NCBI GenBank assembly: GCA_024734555.1
Contig: JANPWX010000108.1
Span: 3,547,618 to 3,611,617 of the forward strand
From: Trochalopteron elliotii
Taxonomy: Eukaryota > Chordata > Aves > Passeriformes > Leiothrichidae
Direction: 5' to 3'
Length of the DNA: 64,000 bases
This document shows, piece by piece, positions 24,324 through 36,500 of the stretch; position 1 is the first letter of the stretch, and each line of letters begins with the position of its first letter. A program made the translations under genes and the position numbers. The notes beneath the pieces were generated by a model, which saw nothing but the letters and a program-made list of their open reading frames with translations, was not told where the DNA came from and made no database searches.

Positions 24324-24539
24324 ATTTTCAACCAACATAATGCTGAAGCTCCCAACTTGGAACAAGCATTTCACAGAATGGCACCAATGGAACCTAATCT
24401 GGACCATGACTTATCATGGTTCCTCCTTCCATCATACTGGGCTAAGATGGTTGTGGCATTAATTTCCTTCCTCTGTTTTGCTAACAGCTATGATGGAGAT
24501 TTTGTTTTTGATGATTCTGAAGCCATCATCAATAATAAG
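24324..24539 (+). CDS. TMTC4: TMTC4 exon with start codon (residues 1-54)
   Basis: A pyrimidine-rich tract ending in ttcttccag places the acceptor at 24322-24323, so the exon starts at 24324 with 54 bases of 5' UTR. The start ATG is at 24378. It has A at -3 and G at +4 (strong Kozak context), and the protein start, [11 protein letters not shown], parallels the mammalian one. Residues 15-36 form the first membrane helix. The following luminal loop holds FVFDDSEAI, with the acidic pair at residues 45-46, a position conserved across TMTC and related GT-C proteins and probably catalytic or metal-binding. The exon ends in phase 0 at a Lys codon, with donor gtttgt, which is weak. A second ATG at 24340 opens an overlapping upstream ORF in another frame. 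Confidence 0.93.
24340..24462 (+). promoter_or_regulatory. Upstream ORF overlapping the TMTC4 start codon
   Basis: An ATG 38 bases before the main start lies inside the same exon, with A at -3 and C at +4. It opens a 40-codon frame that runs out of frame across the main ATG at 24378 and stops at 24462. An overlapping upstream ORF usually lowers translation of the main frame, and the main ATG would be reached only by leaky scanning. This depends on the acceptor at 24322-24323 being used. Confidence 0.55.
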
Positions 24540-27500
24540 GTTTGTCTCTTCTTTTACTCATACCCTTTGGCATAAATGGTCATAGGAAAAGAAATAATGC
24601 CACAGTTGTTCTAAATAGGCCCAAAAGTTTCAGCCAAGTAAAGAGCTTCTCCTTTGGGAATTACTTATTTTTTTAAAAAAATCATATTTCTATTTTGGTT
24701 TATTGGGAGTTTTTTTTAAAGTTAAGCCTGATTTAAGGGTACCTGTACATCAAGACTGTTAGTAGGTTTAATTTTATGCTCATTCCTAAGTCAGTGAGAG
24801 TGTACAGTAAACTTTTCTGATATCCATGGATGTTAATAGGAGATTTTGTTCATTATCTGCTCGGGGTCACAATAAGACCAGTGAATAAACTTAATCTGAC
24901 TGCAGGTACATAAGGCATCATTAAGCTATTGTAGGGTGTAGGGGGTCTTCAGGTATAGTTTATACCATAAAAATGTTACAGGAGCAAGCAAAGCTCCCTT
25001 TTTCCTCCTACTCCCTTAAAGTTCCTGTGACAACAGTATTTTTTTGAGATAGAGGTGGAGTGTTCTTGTGTTCCATTTTAAAGCTGACCATACATTGAAT
25101 GATCAGACCTTGAAATGCTTAGAAATTAACATGTGATTCAAACAAACCTCTAGCTGAGATTCTTTTGACTTTGAGCAGTGGAGTGTCCTCAGCTGCTGAG
25201 ATACTTCACAGGATCACATGTAGCAGAGAGTGAGCCTGTGCCCATGGATGGGTATTGGTGGTACAGCTTTTATGCTGTTCTGGAAGGTACTTGTTAAGCA
25301 TTAGAAAGAAAAGCACAGGATAAAAATAATCACATTCATCTGTTGGTTCAGTCTTTCTGAAGCCATGGGGTTTTACAAAGAGGATAATCTGGAGGCTCAT
25401 ACTGCTAGAACACAATTCACTTTTTTTTTTTCCTTGCACAAGATATAGAGGCAACTTATTACAATGTGTCTTTTAGAATCATGCAGAATTACTGTTTCCT
25501 TAGACAAATTTCTATTATGCATGTGTAAGTCATCATACCTTCAGTTATAAATGTATGGGGGGAAAATACATCTGTCAACATGGAAATAAATCTCAAAGCT
25601 TTCAAGAGAATATTGCAGACGAATTAAGAACCTATAGCATTGTTGTTTTGGGTTTTTTAAAAGTAGTATTGTATTTTAGATTTCACAGCTCCTGGCAATG
25701 TTTCATTCTGCAAAGTTTTATTTGGGACCTGTTTATAATATTTTAATTTCCTGAAAGAATGAACAAAAGACTGATGTTGAAACAAGGCAGGTTGTTTTGT
25801 TAATGTGCAATTTCTACACTTGTAATCTCTCTCCATTTCTTTCAGTCTTTCCTCTAAAAATGTTTCAATTTATCTATGCAACCCAACAATTTGCATCAGG
25901 ATTCTAGCTGTTGGCAATGCTGAGAAATTCAACCAACTGCTAAAATAAATTAATTCATATGTAGTCTGTATGTTTGAAAAACTGAGGCTGATTCTATTTT
26001 TTACATCAAAATCCTCTATTATTCCCTAGAAATTAAATGAGGATTTTGTGACAATATCATTTTAACACGGGGTCATATGGATATATGGAAATTGAAAATC
26101 AACAAGAAAAATGCAGAGACAATGAGTTTACCAGTTTAATGGGGAGGGAGATAATCTAGCAATGGCACAGTTTATTAAACAAAGCGTAGCATATTTTATT
26201 CCTATTTAATAAGAAAGGCAGCAGTTGAAATCATTTTATAGATTTACTGAGCATTGCTACTGTAGTATTTTCTTGAGTACCAAACAATGCCCTTTCTGTT
26301 AATTTACTAGGTGCCATCATCCCAATCTTTTGTTTCTTTTATTGTTGCTTTAGCAAAAGGTACACATTTAGTTGACCCCATGCCTATTGTATCATGGAGC
26401 ATTCCATTTTTGAATTTTATTGGAGTTAAAGGCTGTTTTCCAGATGCTTTCTTATCATTTTAAGCAGCATTTTAACTGGTAAACAACAGTGGCTTTTGTT
26501 TTTATTTATTTATTAACTTGGCAAGACAAACAGTTGGATTAAGCAGAGCTTCAGACACAATATGTCATTTCCATAAGCCTTTATATAGAAAAACTGACCT
26601 TTCTTCAAATCTTGAACTCTGCTGTCTGTAAGCTGCTGCTAATCAAATATTTAGAGATTATTTGATAGCTACTTTTGATTTTTAGAGAAAATCATATGCA
26701 GCTGTGTCTCTTGGAGCAAACTGTTCCTATTTCAGGGTAAGTTCACTAAGTAGGAAAATTTCTATAAGAAACTTTCTCACAGAACTTGGATACAAAGGCA
26801 AGATATGTGATTGAAGATTTTTAGGTCATATGGAAGTGTAATCTAATCACTGAGTAATTCCATGCATTCAGCTTTTCCTGCATTCTTCCGATGGAAGACA
26901 AAAGAAGGCTGATTGTAGCGGAACGAGAAATCAAGCCTTGTACATTTCCCATTTCAAGTTATTGAAGACCATCTGTGACATGGAAGACATACTTCTCTTT
27001 TTCAGTGCTAACATTTATAAAAGTATGTCTTTCTTAGACCTTATGTATACAAGGAGCAGTGCTGCTGGTTGGAAAAACAGTCTGAGGGCTACACCACCCT
27101 CTGACAACTGTCCCCTGCAGAGTACAAAGACTTCAGTAGATTTTGGTGTACATCCCTGTCCCAGCTTGCCCTGGAAAAGCTGGCTTTATTGATTTAGTGT
27201 GCTGCTGGTTGAGTGTGTTCCTGCTCTGAGAGTCAAATTATGACCTTTAGGGTTTGTGCATACCAATGAAGAATGGAACAGGAATTTAGGTGCCTAAGGC
27301 TAAAATTGCGTTCCTGGGAGAAGAAAGAAATTTCTAGCTATTACTTGGTAGTAGAAACATCTGTGAGAGCATAAAGAAATTTTTCACCTTGGTAATTCTT
27401 AAGCCCAAGTAGGATCCCCTGTGAGTCTTGATTTCTTGAGAATTTCACTTGGAGTGCTTTAATTGACAGCTGCAGTCTAGGTTTTTTCAGACTGCAGTTT

Positions 27501-30500
27501 TAGCCCTGCTCTCTTTTCTGTGTGTTGATTAGTAACCTATTAGAGAATACTTCAGTTTATTTGACTGCGTGCTAGGAACTTTAGCCTATTTCCCCTTCCT
27601 AATTTTTTTTATCAGTTGTCTAATACTAGCCAGATTTGATCAAGTGATAGAAATAGATGCCTTCTTGGTTTTTTTTTTTTAATTTGTATTTTTGGATGGA
27701 TGAAAATTAGAATATATTAAGAATATTCTTGTTAAAGAAGCAAGAAAAAATTAGTTTTTAAGTTCAGTTTAGCAGCAGCCAGTCATTAGGGTCCAGCAAT
27801 TTGGCTGTAATTTGGGAGTATGTGCAAGCCAAAAAATACTAGCTAAGGAGGAGATGGAAGGTACTGGAGACCACAGAAATGCTCAAGATACTATAGAAGC
27901 AAGTGAGGTGGTAGCAGCATTGGAGAGGAACTGGAATTAATAAACCAAGGGAATTGCAATGTGGGAATCTTGTAAGTAGATGGAGTTGTAGGAATAATAA
28001 GATGGGGGCACCAGGGTTTATAAGATATTTCATGGGGTTAGCAAGCCTGTTTGTCTACTTACTTGTTTTTGCAGTGTCTTGTTCACCTCCTTTGGTTCAT
28101 TGGTTTCAAATAATCCCAAGACAAAAGGTGGGGGTAGAGTAACTTGTTGATTGCAGGAGTGTTGCAATGCATGATTAAGCCTTTCAGAGTTTTGTATGTA
28201 TTTTATTTATTTCATGTTGGTATGTTCCTTCCTAAATCCCTTCACCCATTCCCTGACCCCCATGGTATCTCCCAGAGGGGAGCCCATTGTCAATCACCCT
28301 GGAAACTTGAAGGAAAATCATCTTCCATTCGACCAGGTGCTCAGACACTTGGCCCCTTCAATTGTCCTGTTAAGTGTCCCCCTCTAGAACCTCCCTCCCT
28401 TCCCATCCATTGGCCTGAATTCTCCTGTTACCTCAGGCTATGTCCTGGGGTACAAATGGGAGAAGGAAAGGCCAGGCCGTGCTTTTCCATGTGGAGCTGC
28501 ACCAATAAACACCTTCCAACCCACTGCAGAAACCCACTCTTCATTCCAAGCCTCATCCACGCTTCCAGCTAGCAGATCTGAGGAGCCCACACAAACTGTC
28601 TCAGTTGGTCTGGGCTCTGCTGCACAGCTGGTAAGCAGCTCCCCAGGGAGAAACCACCATACAGGAGTAATACTGACAAGTACAGTTTTGTTCTTAGGTT
28701 CTGTTTCAAGTGTCTTTAACCTGCATGAACCTTGCCGTATTAAATTGGTGTTCAATTGCACCAGGGAAGCAGAAGAAGGGCAAGAATATGTTAGTTGAAC
28801 TTCCAAGCTTGTCCTCATAGAAAGCTGAGGCAGAGGCTAGCAAGATCCTTATTTTTCCTCCAAAGTATATGCTTTCCATTTAATAGCCTACATTATTTGG
28901 ATTTTTCATTATCAGCATGGCTTTGAGATAAAAGGGAAGAGCAAGCAAGCAAGACTTTTCCTTCGCAGTCTTTTTTTTTTTATGCTCCTATTGCACCCCA
29001 GAGTAAAATAATTCATTACCTTTCTGTCTTTTAATCTTTTAGAGCAGTGTATAGAGATGTTGATTCTTGATTTCATGTATTAAGAGTTAAAATGTCAGCT
29101 CTTTGAATAGTCCTGTGCAAAGCAAGGCTTCCAAAAGAGCTAGTTGTTGTTTCCTACCTTTAGTTCCCCTGACTTCATGCTTTCGTTATAGTTATGCTAC
29201 TGCACTGGTAAAAAATGGCTATTTTGCAGCAATTTGTAGTTGGCCTTCTCTGCAAGATAACCTACACCTAAAATCAAAGGCTTTTTACAAAATTATAAAG
29301 TAAGGAGGTTTATGTGTTTCATATCTCAGCTGTTGACCAGATTATAAACTGATGTGAATATAGCTCTAAATTTCACGTAGTTATGCCTACTTACAGAATC
29401 CAGGATCATGGCCTTTACAATGACAGGCATTCAAGATGTGACTTTCATTGCAAACTTAGGTACCATGGGTCAAATGTCAGTAGTGAGCCAACAAAACTCC
29501 TCCTATGTCCACTTTAGTGTGAGCTTGTATTAGTTAGAACTTGTTTGTGGTTTAGCTGCTTTGAACAAAGGAAAAATTTTAAGAATCTGGTAATTTGTTT
29601 TCTTTTAGGACCTCAGGGCAGAAACCCCACTTGGTGACCTGTGGTATCATGACTTTTGGGGTAGCAAACTCAGCAGCAATACCAGTCATAAGTCATATCG
29701 ACCGCTAACTGTCCTAACGTTCAGGTGAGACTTGTATTTTTTCTTTAGGTCTGAACATTTTTTTAACCTATATTGACTCAATTGAATTTTGGGGGGAGGC
29801 AACAGAAAAGGCAAGAACAAAGTAGCTGGAGGGCAGTTGGACACCTTTCCAGAATACAATTTTTGAGTTCACTGCCTTAATCTCAAATGGTGTTTTAATT
29901 TTCCAATGGCTTCTTTCCCAAAATATTAGTTATTTTGACATTCTGTATTTTTATCTACTTTTCAGAGATTTTGTCTTATTGGTCTTTTATACCTGGTACT
30001 AGGGGCGTTGTGGTTTAGTGTGCCACATCATCAAGGAACTAGGAGATGTATGTTCCCTTCACTTAGCCATGCTCCCACTTACACTGCTATTGTAGTTTTT
30101 GTTCTCTGCTTTCCTGCTGACCTGTCAAATGGTTTATTTTATAAATAGCATCAAGGTAGCGTGGCCTTTTTCCATCAGCTCTTGTAGTAGTCTTCCCACC
30201 TCTTCATTCCAGTATTCTAACTTGAGTGTCTGAGAATCTAGTGAAATGTCTGCCTATATATAACTTGCTGGTTTTGTCAAATAACTAAAGATTTAAGAGG
30301 ATTACTTTTGTAGATGCTTAGCTCATGTTTTTTGCACAAAGATTTGAGCAAACAGTAGACCACGTAGAAATCTGGCCCAGTAATGCAGAGAATATTTGAG
30401 AACTCAGTCTTAATTTCTTTATTTTCCCCTTCTGACTCAAAGGTGTCAGTGGGGACTTGGTGCTTGTTCTGAAGTTGCCCATTCTGAGCCAGTGACTAAG

Positions 30501-33500
30501 TAAGTGCAGAAGAGGTGTTCCCACTCAGTCCTCATATTCAAGCAAAATCTTTGACCCTTTAGGGTAGTGTCAGTGTTTTAAGTACCTAGCACTGTGAGTT
30601 TCACTGTCTATTGGGCTTTCTTCACATCTTCATCAAGAAAAATAAGCAGCTGAATAGAACGTGTCAGAGTCCTAAACCTATTAAAGCTTTCAGTGCATTA
30701 CGCAGAACATGCTTTCCTTTTTTTTTTTTTTTTTTTTTTTGTCTCTGTGGTATACTCCATCTCTAATAACATTCTGGTTTGTTTAAAGAGTGAACTGGGA
30801 TGCAATCATTACTATGTCTGAAAATATAGATGAGCCTGTGGAGATGGTCCATAAAATGCTATTTTCACAAGAAAGAAATGGGTTTCCTTAATTTCCCTAA
30901 GCTCCAACCTTTATGTGTATCATATTTATAATAGGTTAAGTTTTTTAATAGGTTTTATTTATGCCAGATGCAGATTAACCAAAAGAACAGTAGTGTAAAA
31001 TCCCCTGTTCAAATCAAGTTTCTGTGTACCTCACCTATTGATAAAAGCATATGGATAATAGCGCAGTGTTTCCCCCTTTTTCTTCTCAGCCTCCATTTTA
31101 CTGCAGAGTTTCTGTCTTGAATAGGGATTTAAACTGAATTTTCACTTACTCTTCCTTCTAATTCTAATACTTGTATGAAACGTCTCTCTAACCACTCTCA
31201 CAAATCAGTTACCAAGATGTGCTGACTACTTTCTGGGTGGATACTGATTGTACCCACATGCTAGGACCTCTTTCAGAGAATATGTCAGTGGAAATCTCAG
31301 TCCCAGTGCACATTAGTTTCCTCACTATGTGGATTTAATTAACGTAATTTCATCAAATTGGCTGCTCTTAAGCCCAGGGGTATCCCTCTGTGGGCTGGGT
31401 TATTTATGGCCAGGATACTCCTGTGTTGCAACACTGAAGTTACATTGTTTGCCAAAAGCCAGTTCTAAGTAACTATAGGAATAATTAACATAATGGTACT
31501 AAGGTATGTGTTTGGATAGGGTAGATACTGTATCCATGTGATATTCCCTATTAATACCTTGGTCTAAAGACTGGGATATTGTTCCTATCTTCTTGTGGTG
31601 GCTAAATGGTAACACCATGTGTAGTGAGATGTCTGCTTTATTTTTGTGTGCATATATCTGCTATGGGGTTGTTTAGTTTTTCTATTTGTATTTTTCTAAC
31701 CATTGTTGTAATTCCTAGCCTTAAAATTTTTGTTTCTATACAGAATTAATTACCTTTTTGCTGGAGGCTTCTACCCAGTTGGTTTCCATGTCATCAATAT
31801 AATACTGCATTGTACTATCTCAGTGTTGATGGTTGATGTGTTTTCCATATTATTGGGTGGATTGCAATTCAGTAATAAAGGAAGACGGCTAAACCTGGCT
31901 CCAAAGTCCTCTCTTCTTGCTGCTTTGCTCTTTGCTGTACATCCAGTGCACACTGAGTGTGTAAGTATTGAATAATTATCACAAGATTTTTATTTTAGGA
32001 GTTCTTGACCATCTTGACTAATTAATTCTGGCGTAGCCTTATACTCTACAGATTGCTTTTATATATTAACACTTCTTTTGGCACATGTCTTAATAGAACA
32101 ATCAAATATTGTGGTTAGTACGTCCAAGACTTGTAATTCCACCGAGCTAGACCTTATTAAGGAAGATAAATCATTCAAGTACAATCACTAAAGGAGGATA
32201 GCATTATGCTACAGAGTTTCCCTACCTCCTGGATTTCCCTAATTACTTTTCATTTCCATTTGCATTGATAAAAAAAACAAGTGTTTTAAAATCAGAGTAG
32301 GGGCACTCTATAAACTTTGTACATTACTATTAGAATTCTGCATTCAGTTTTGCATCCATGCTGCAAGGACAACACTGGGAAAAATGGAGAGTGCTCAGAA
32401 GAGCCATGGAAGTGATTAAAGGGCTAGAAATCATCCTGTTTCATGAAAGATCAAACTGGGTTTATATTTTTAATATGAAAGGAGAAGATTAAAGGATTTT
32501 TTTTTAATCACAGTCTGTAATTATATACAGGGGGAACACAAATTTGACAGTAATGGGCCCTTTAATAGTGCAGGCAAAAGCAAAGTTGTAAAGATGCAGA
32601 ATAGAAGCATGGCACATGTATAGCAATCAGTTAAAATATCTGACCAAAGCAAAGTCCTTGTGTGGGAATTCTGTGAAAAGATGATGGTGTTCTTAAAAAG
32701 CTCTTTTGTGCTCATAGTTAAAAAAATCTTATGGCCTTATGCTTGTGGGCTTGCTGAATGTCATCACTGGTTTCTTGATCTTGTGGTAATGAATAAATGA
32801 AATAAAAATTATCACAAAGAGGGAAATTTTGGGGGTTTTTTGTTAGAATTTGGAAGGTCTGAGCTACAGAAGAAGTACTAGCTTTAGTTTTGATTTTGTC
32901 CTAGAAATGAACAGTGAATCCTACAGTGCATATTCTACATATGTGGCACCGATTTTTCATTTATTTACAGTATGCCATGGTTTTGGCTTCTTGCATTTGC
33001 TCTGCACATGATTGGTGGGGAAAAAGTTATTGAAAGCTGTGCTTTCTGTTGACTGGAGACCTTGCATGTATTGAAGACCTAGAGATGGTGCAAAGTTATG
33101 CATTAGTAATTTGGCACCTTTTCTGGCAGTGTGGCTAAAACATCTTGACAATCATTCTCTGGTGTTCACTCGCCTGCACAATAAATTCTTTGTGAGAGTG
33201 CACTGTGTCAGAAGGGCCCTTCATATTTGTTCTCCAAAACCAGTTTTAGATGTCAGAGTAAAGTGAAACAAGTCTTCAGTGCTTTTGATGTTCTGACATG
33301 TAAAGAGAAATCTCATTTGAGATTTAACTTTGTAGTAGACCTATTATTGACCCCTTTATCAATATCCATAAATTTATTCTTTATTCCATTTGACTCTAAA
33401 AATATATTTAAATCAGCAGGAGAATATTAATGAGCCCTTTGCCATGTCAAATAAATTACAAGTGATGTGGTCTGCTTGCATATTTGAAAACTTGCAAATG

Positions 33501-36500
33501 TTTCAGGCAAACAGTGGAAGAAGAGGGGGAAAAAGCAGCATGATTATATATCATCTAAAATCCAGGAATGAACAAAAGCCTCTAATCATTTACATGGTGA
33601 ATAATAAATCTTGCTCCAGTGAAGAAGTCATTATACTGCTACACTTCTAGGATGAGTGTGTGTCTGGCAGCATCTCTTAAAAAGCACTCCTTATGATTTT
33701 AAACCTGTGAGTTTTAAGTATCCGACATCCTGGTTTTGAAATGAGATGACATATTTTGACATAAAATTGTGAAGAATCCTCTGTTTGCTGCATTAGGTTT
33801 TGGTTTATACAGTGAAACAAACTGTCATGTAAAACAGATAGTGAAAGGTGTTATGCTTTCAGTACCCATGTAAGGAAAATGCTATAATTTTTCTACCTGC
33901 AAGTAAATACTCTTGTGCTATAGTCCTCTGCTCTAAAAAAGGCCTATCCTTTGTCACACTTCAGTGATGAAATGCTAAATGAATCATGGACCTAAGACTA
34001 TATCTGATACTAATTTAAAACTAGTTTGGTTTTTTTTCCCTTCTTTGCCTTCTTGCCAGAATATATATGCCTTATCTTGCATTTTAGGTAGCATTTTGCT
34101 ATTGGAGTCATCTGAGGCCATGTGTGTTATTAGCTCCTTAATCTCTTTGCTGTAACAAGTGGACATTTATTTTTGAAATTGTGTCAGCTCACCTTAACTT
34201 TTATCTCATTAGGAAGAGCTGCTCCTGAAGCAGAATGACATTTCATTATTTTCACCTTTCAAAGCACTCCACAGCCATTGAGTTAATTCTCATAATTCCT
34301 TTGTGTGATAGAAGAAGAAGCAGCAGAGAAGTTAGGTGCACAGCTGTAGATAAATCAAGAAGTTCTTCTGAAATGGATTTAGGAGTCCCAACAGTTTCTT
34401 GTACAGTGCTGAAGTGAAGCTGAGGGCAAAAGTGGGAGAGAGTCTCTGCAGTGAAATCAGTTGTTGCCTCTACACTTCTCCTTCTCTGATGTTATTTAGA
34501 AAGAGTTGCTTCCATCATGTTATCCTGACACAAAAATGCTCTTTTTACTTTCCTCTTTCTGTTCCACACACAAAATGGGACAACTGGTATACTATACAAG
34601 AACTGAAGTTTCTGCTTTTGTCCTTGAAATATGATCACAAAAAGTACATTTAAAAAGAAAACCTGTAGCTGTTCTGCCCCACTTCTGTACATCTCCTGAA
34701 AACATGGAACTCAGCAGTCCAGGAAGCAGAGCTAGACTGAAAAATAAGGGGTATTTCCATAATCCTTGCTCTGGTTGTATGTTTTAGTGAGGTTCCAACA
34801 TCAGGACCTATACAGTCCCCTACCAGCTCCATGTCATGATTTTCACAAAAAATTTGTGGTATTATCCTGACACTTGTGTAATTGAGAATTGAAGATCCAA
34901 AAGTGTCTTGCTCTGTCTCAGCAAGTTATTGTAAATACAGTTTAGGGGCTTGAACCAAAGCTTACAGATAGTCCTGAGATTGCACTTGATTTAAACAAGT
35001 TGGCACAGGTCTCAAGTACAGAGGTCCCAGGATGTGCTTCTCATTTTCTTTTGCATTAGTACAACTTCTGTTTCAAGATGCATTTCGAGGTTGCTCTAGT
35101 GCAGTCAGTTAATATAACACAAAAGACTGCCAGAGGGGGATTCTTTCTTTTTTTTTTCCCCTGAATCTGCAAGCTGGAAGCTATTTGTCCATTCTGAGTG
35201 TTCAGATTGCAATTTGAAGGCTGGCTTGTCTTCTGAAAGTGAACAGTTTTGATTTGTGTTTCAGCAGAGCTGCCAATTTAATTGTGGTTCAGGATGTTTG
35301 GCTTCCAAGCCATGTAATGGCTTTAAATTGAAAAAGAGTAGATTTAGATTAGATATTAGGAGGAAATTCTTTAGTTGTGAGGGTGGTGAGGCACTGGCAC
35401 ACACTGTCCAGAAAAGTTGTAGATGCCCCATCCCTGGAAGTGTTCATAGCCAGGTTGGGTGGAGCTCTGAGAAACCTGGTCTAGTGAAAGGCAGGGGGGT
35501 TGGAAGGAGATGGAATTTAAAGTCACTTCCAACCCGAACTGGTTTATATTTTTGTGTTTTCTGAGTGTTCTGCTGAAATGCAATTTGATCCAAAAAACAG
35601 ATGGAATTGTGTAGAGTCTAAATTTTATTCAGTGAAGTCCTCCTTCATGTCTTAAAAAAAAATTCCATAAACTAAAATTTTCATAAACCAAAGCCAAACC
35701 ATTTATGTAGTTGATACTAAACAATACCCTAAAAAATAGGATGCATCTTAAAAACTGAATATAATTAATCCAGTAAACCAAGTTAAAGGAAAAAAAGTGG
35801 TACAGTTATATTCTATTATATATTTCACTTTGTATGTGTTCCTTTATTTCAGGTTTTCTAAGAATAAAAATCTGATAATTTGAAACTTTTTTGTGGTTTG
35901 TTTTTTTTTTTTTTTTTGAAAGGTTGCTGGGATTGTTGGCAGAGCTGACTTACTGTGTGCCCTGTTCTTCTTGTTGTCATTCCTTGGCTACTGTAAAGCA
36001 TTTAGAGAAAGTAAGCATTCTGTTTGCCCCTTTAATTTCCTATTGTGCATATTTTCAGTATTTGTACATTTCAGTGAAGTATACCAAAATCTAAAATGTC
36101 ACATTGATTTGTTTACTCTCATAAAATATATATTTTTAAAAAAATCTCCTTTAACACCTATTTATTGTTAGAAATTCTGAAAAGGTTGCTGTCCCTAATT
36201 CTTGTTAAACACTGAATTTAGTTTAGGAAAACTCCACTTTATGATAGGCTTATTTGCTAAATGTTTTATTGTTTAGAAGTTTAATGAAGTATTTTCATAA
36301 ATGTTTTAGAAATAAAATAAACCTACAAATGTATATGCTTAAATATTTTACTACTCTTAAATGCCATTTTGTTGGGACGTCTTAAATGGGAATCAACTTT
36401 TCGGGATGTTACTTGTATTTTTAATGAATTGCAAAGATTTATTTCTATGACTAAGCCTTCTGAATTCCTGCAATATGCAAGTGCTGGCATATAATGCTGA

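Larger units (their letters stand above)
31961..35922 (+). other. TMTC4: TMTC4 intron (3962 bases)
   Basis: Contains a weak old CR1 remnant near 32330 and a clear CR1 3' end at 35318-35562. The stretch 33330-33660 is repeat-free and AT-rich and could be conserved non-coding sequence. The intron ends with a 17-T tract at the acceptor. Confidence 0.9.

Noticed and set aside
28144..28572. A 142-codon plus-strand gene
   Set aside because: It overlaps the GC-rich LTR-like block, has no start or splice context and no recognised domain.
29996..30080. Second tRNA-derived SINE
   Set aside because: A few words (gtggtttagtgtgcc) suggested it, but there is no matching anticodon arm or CR1 tail.
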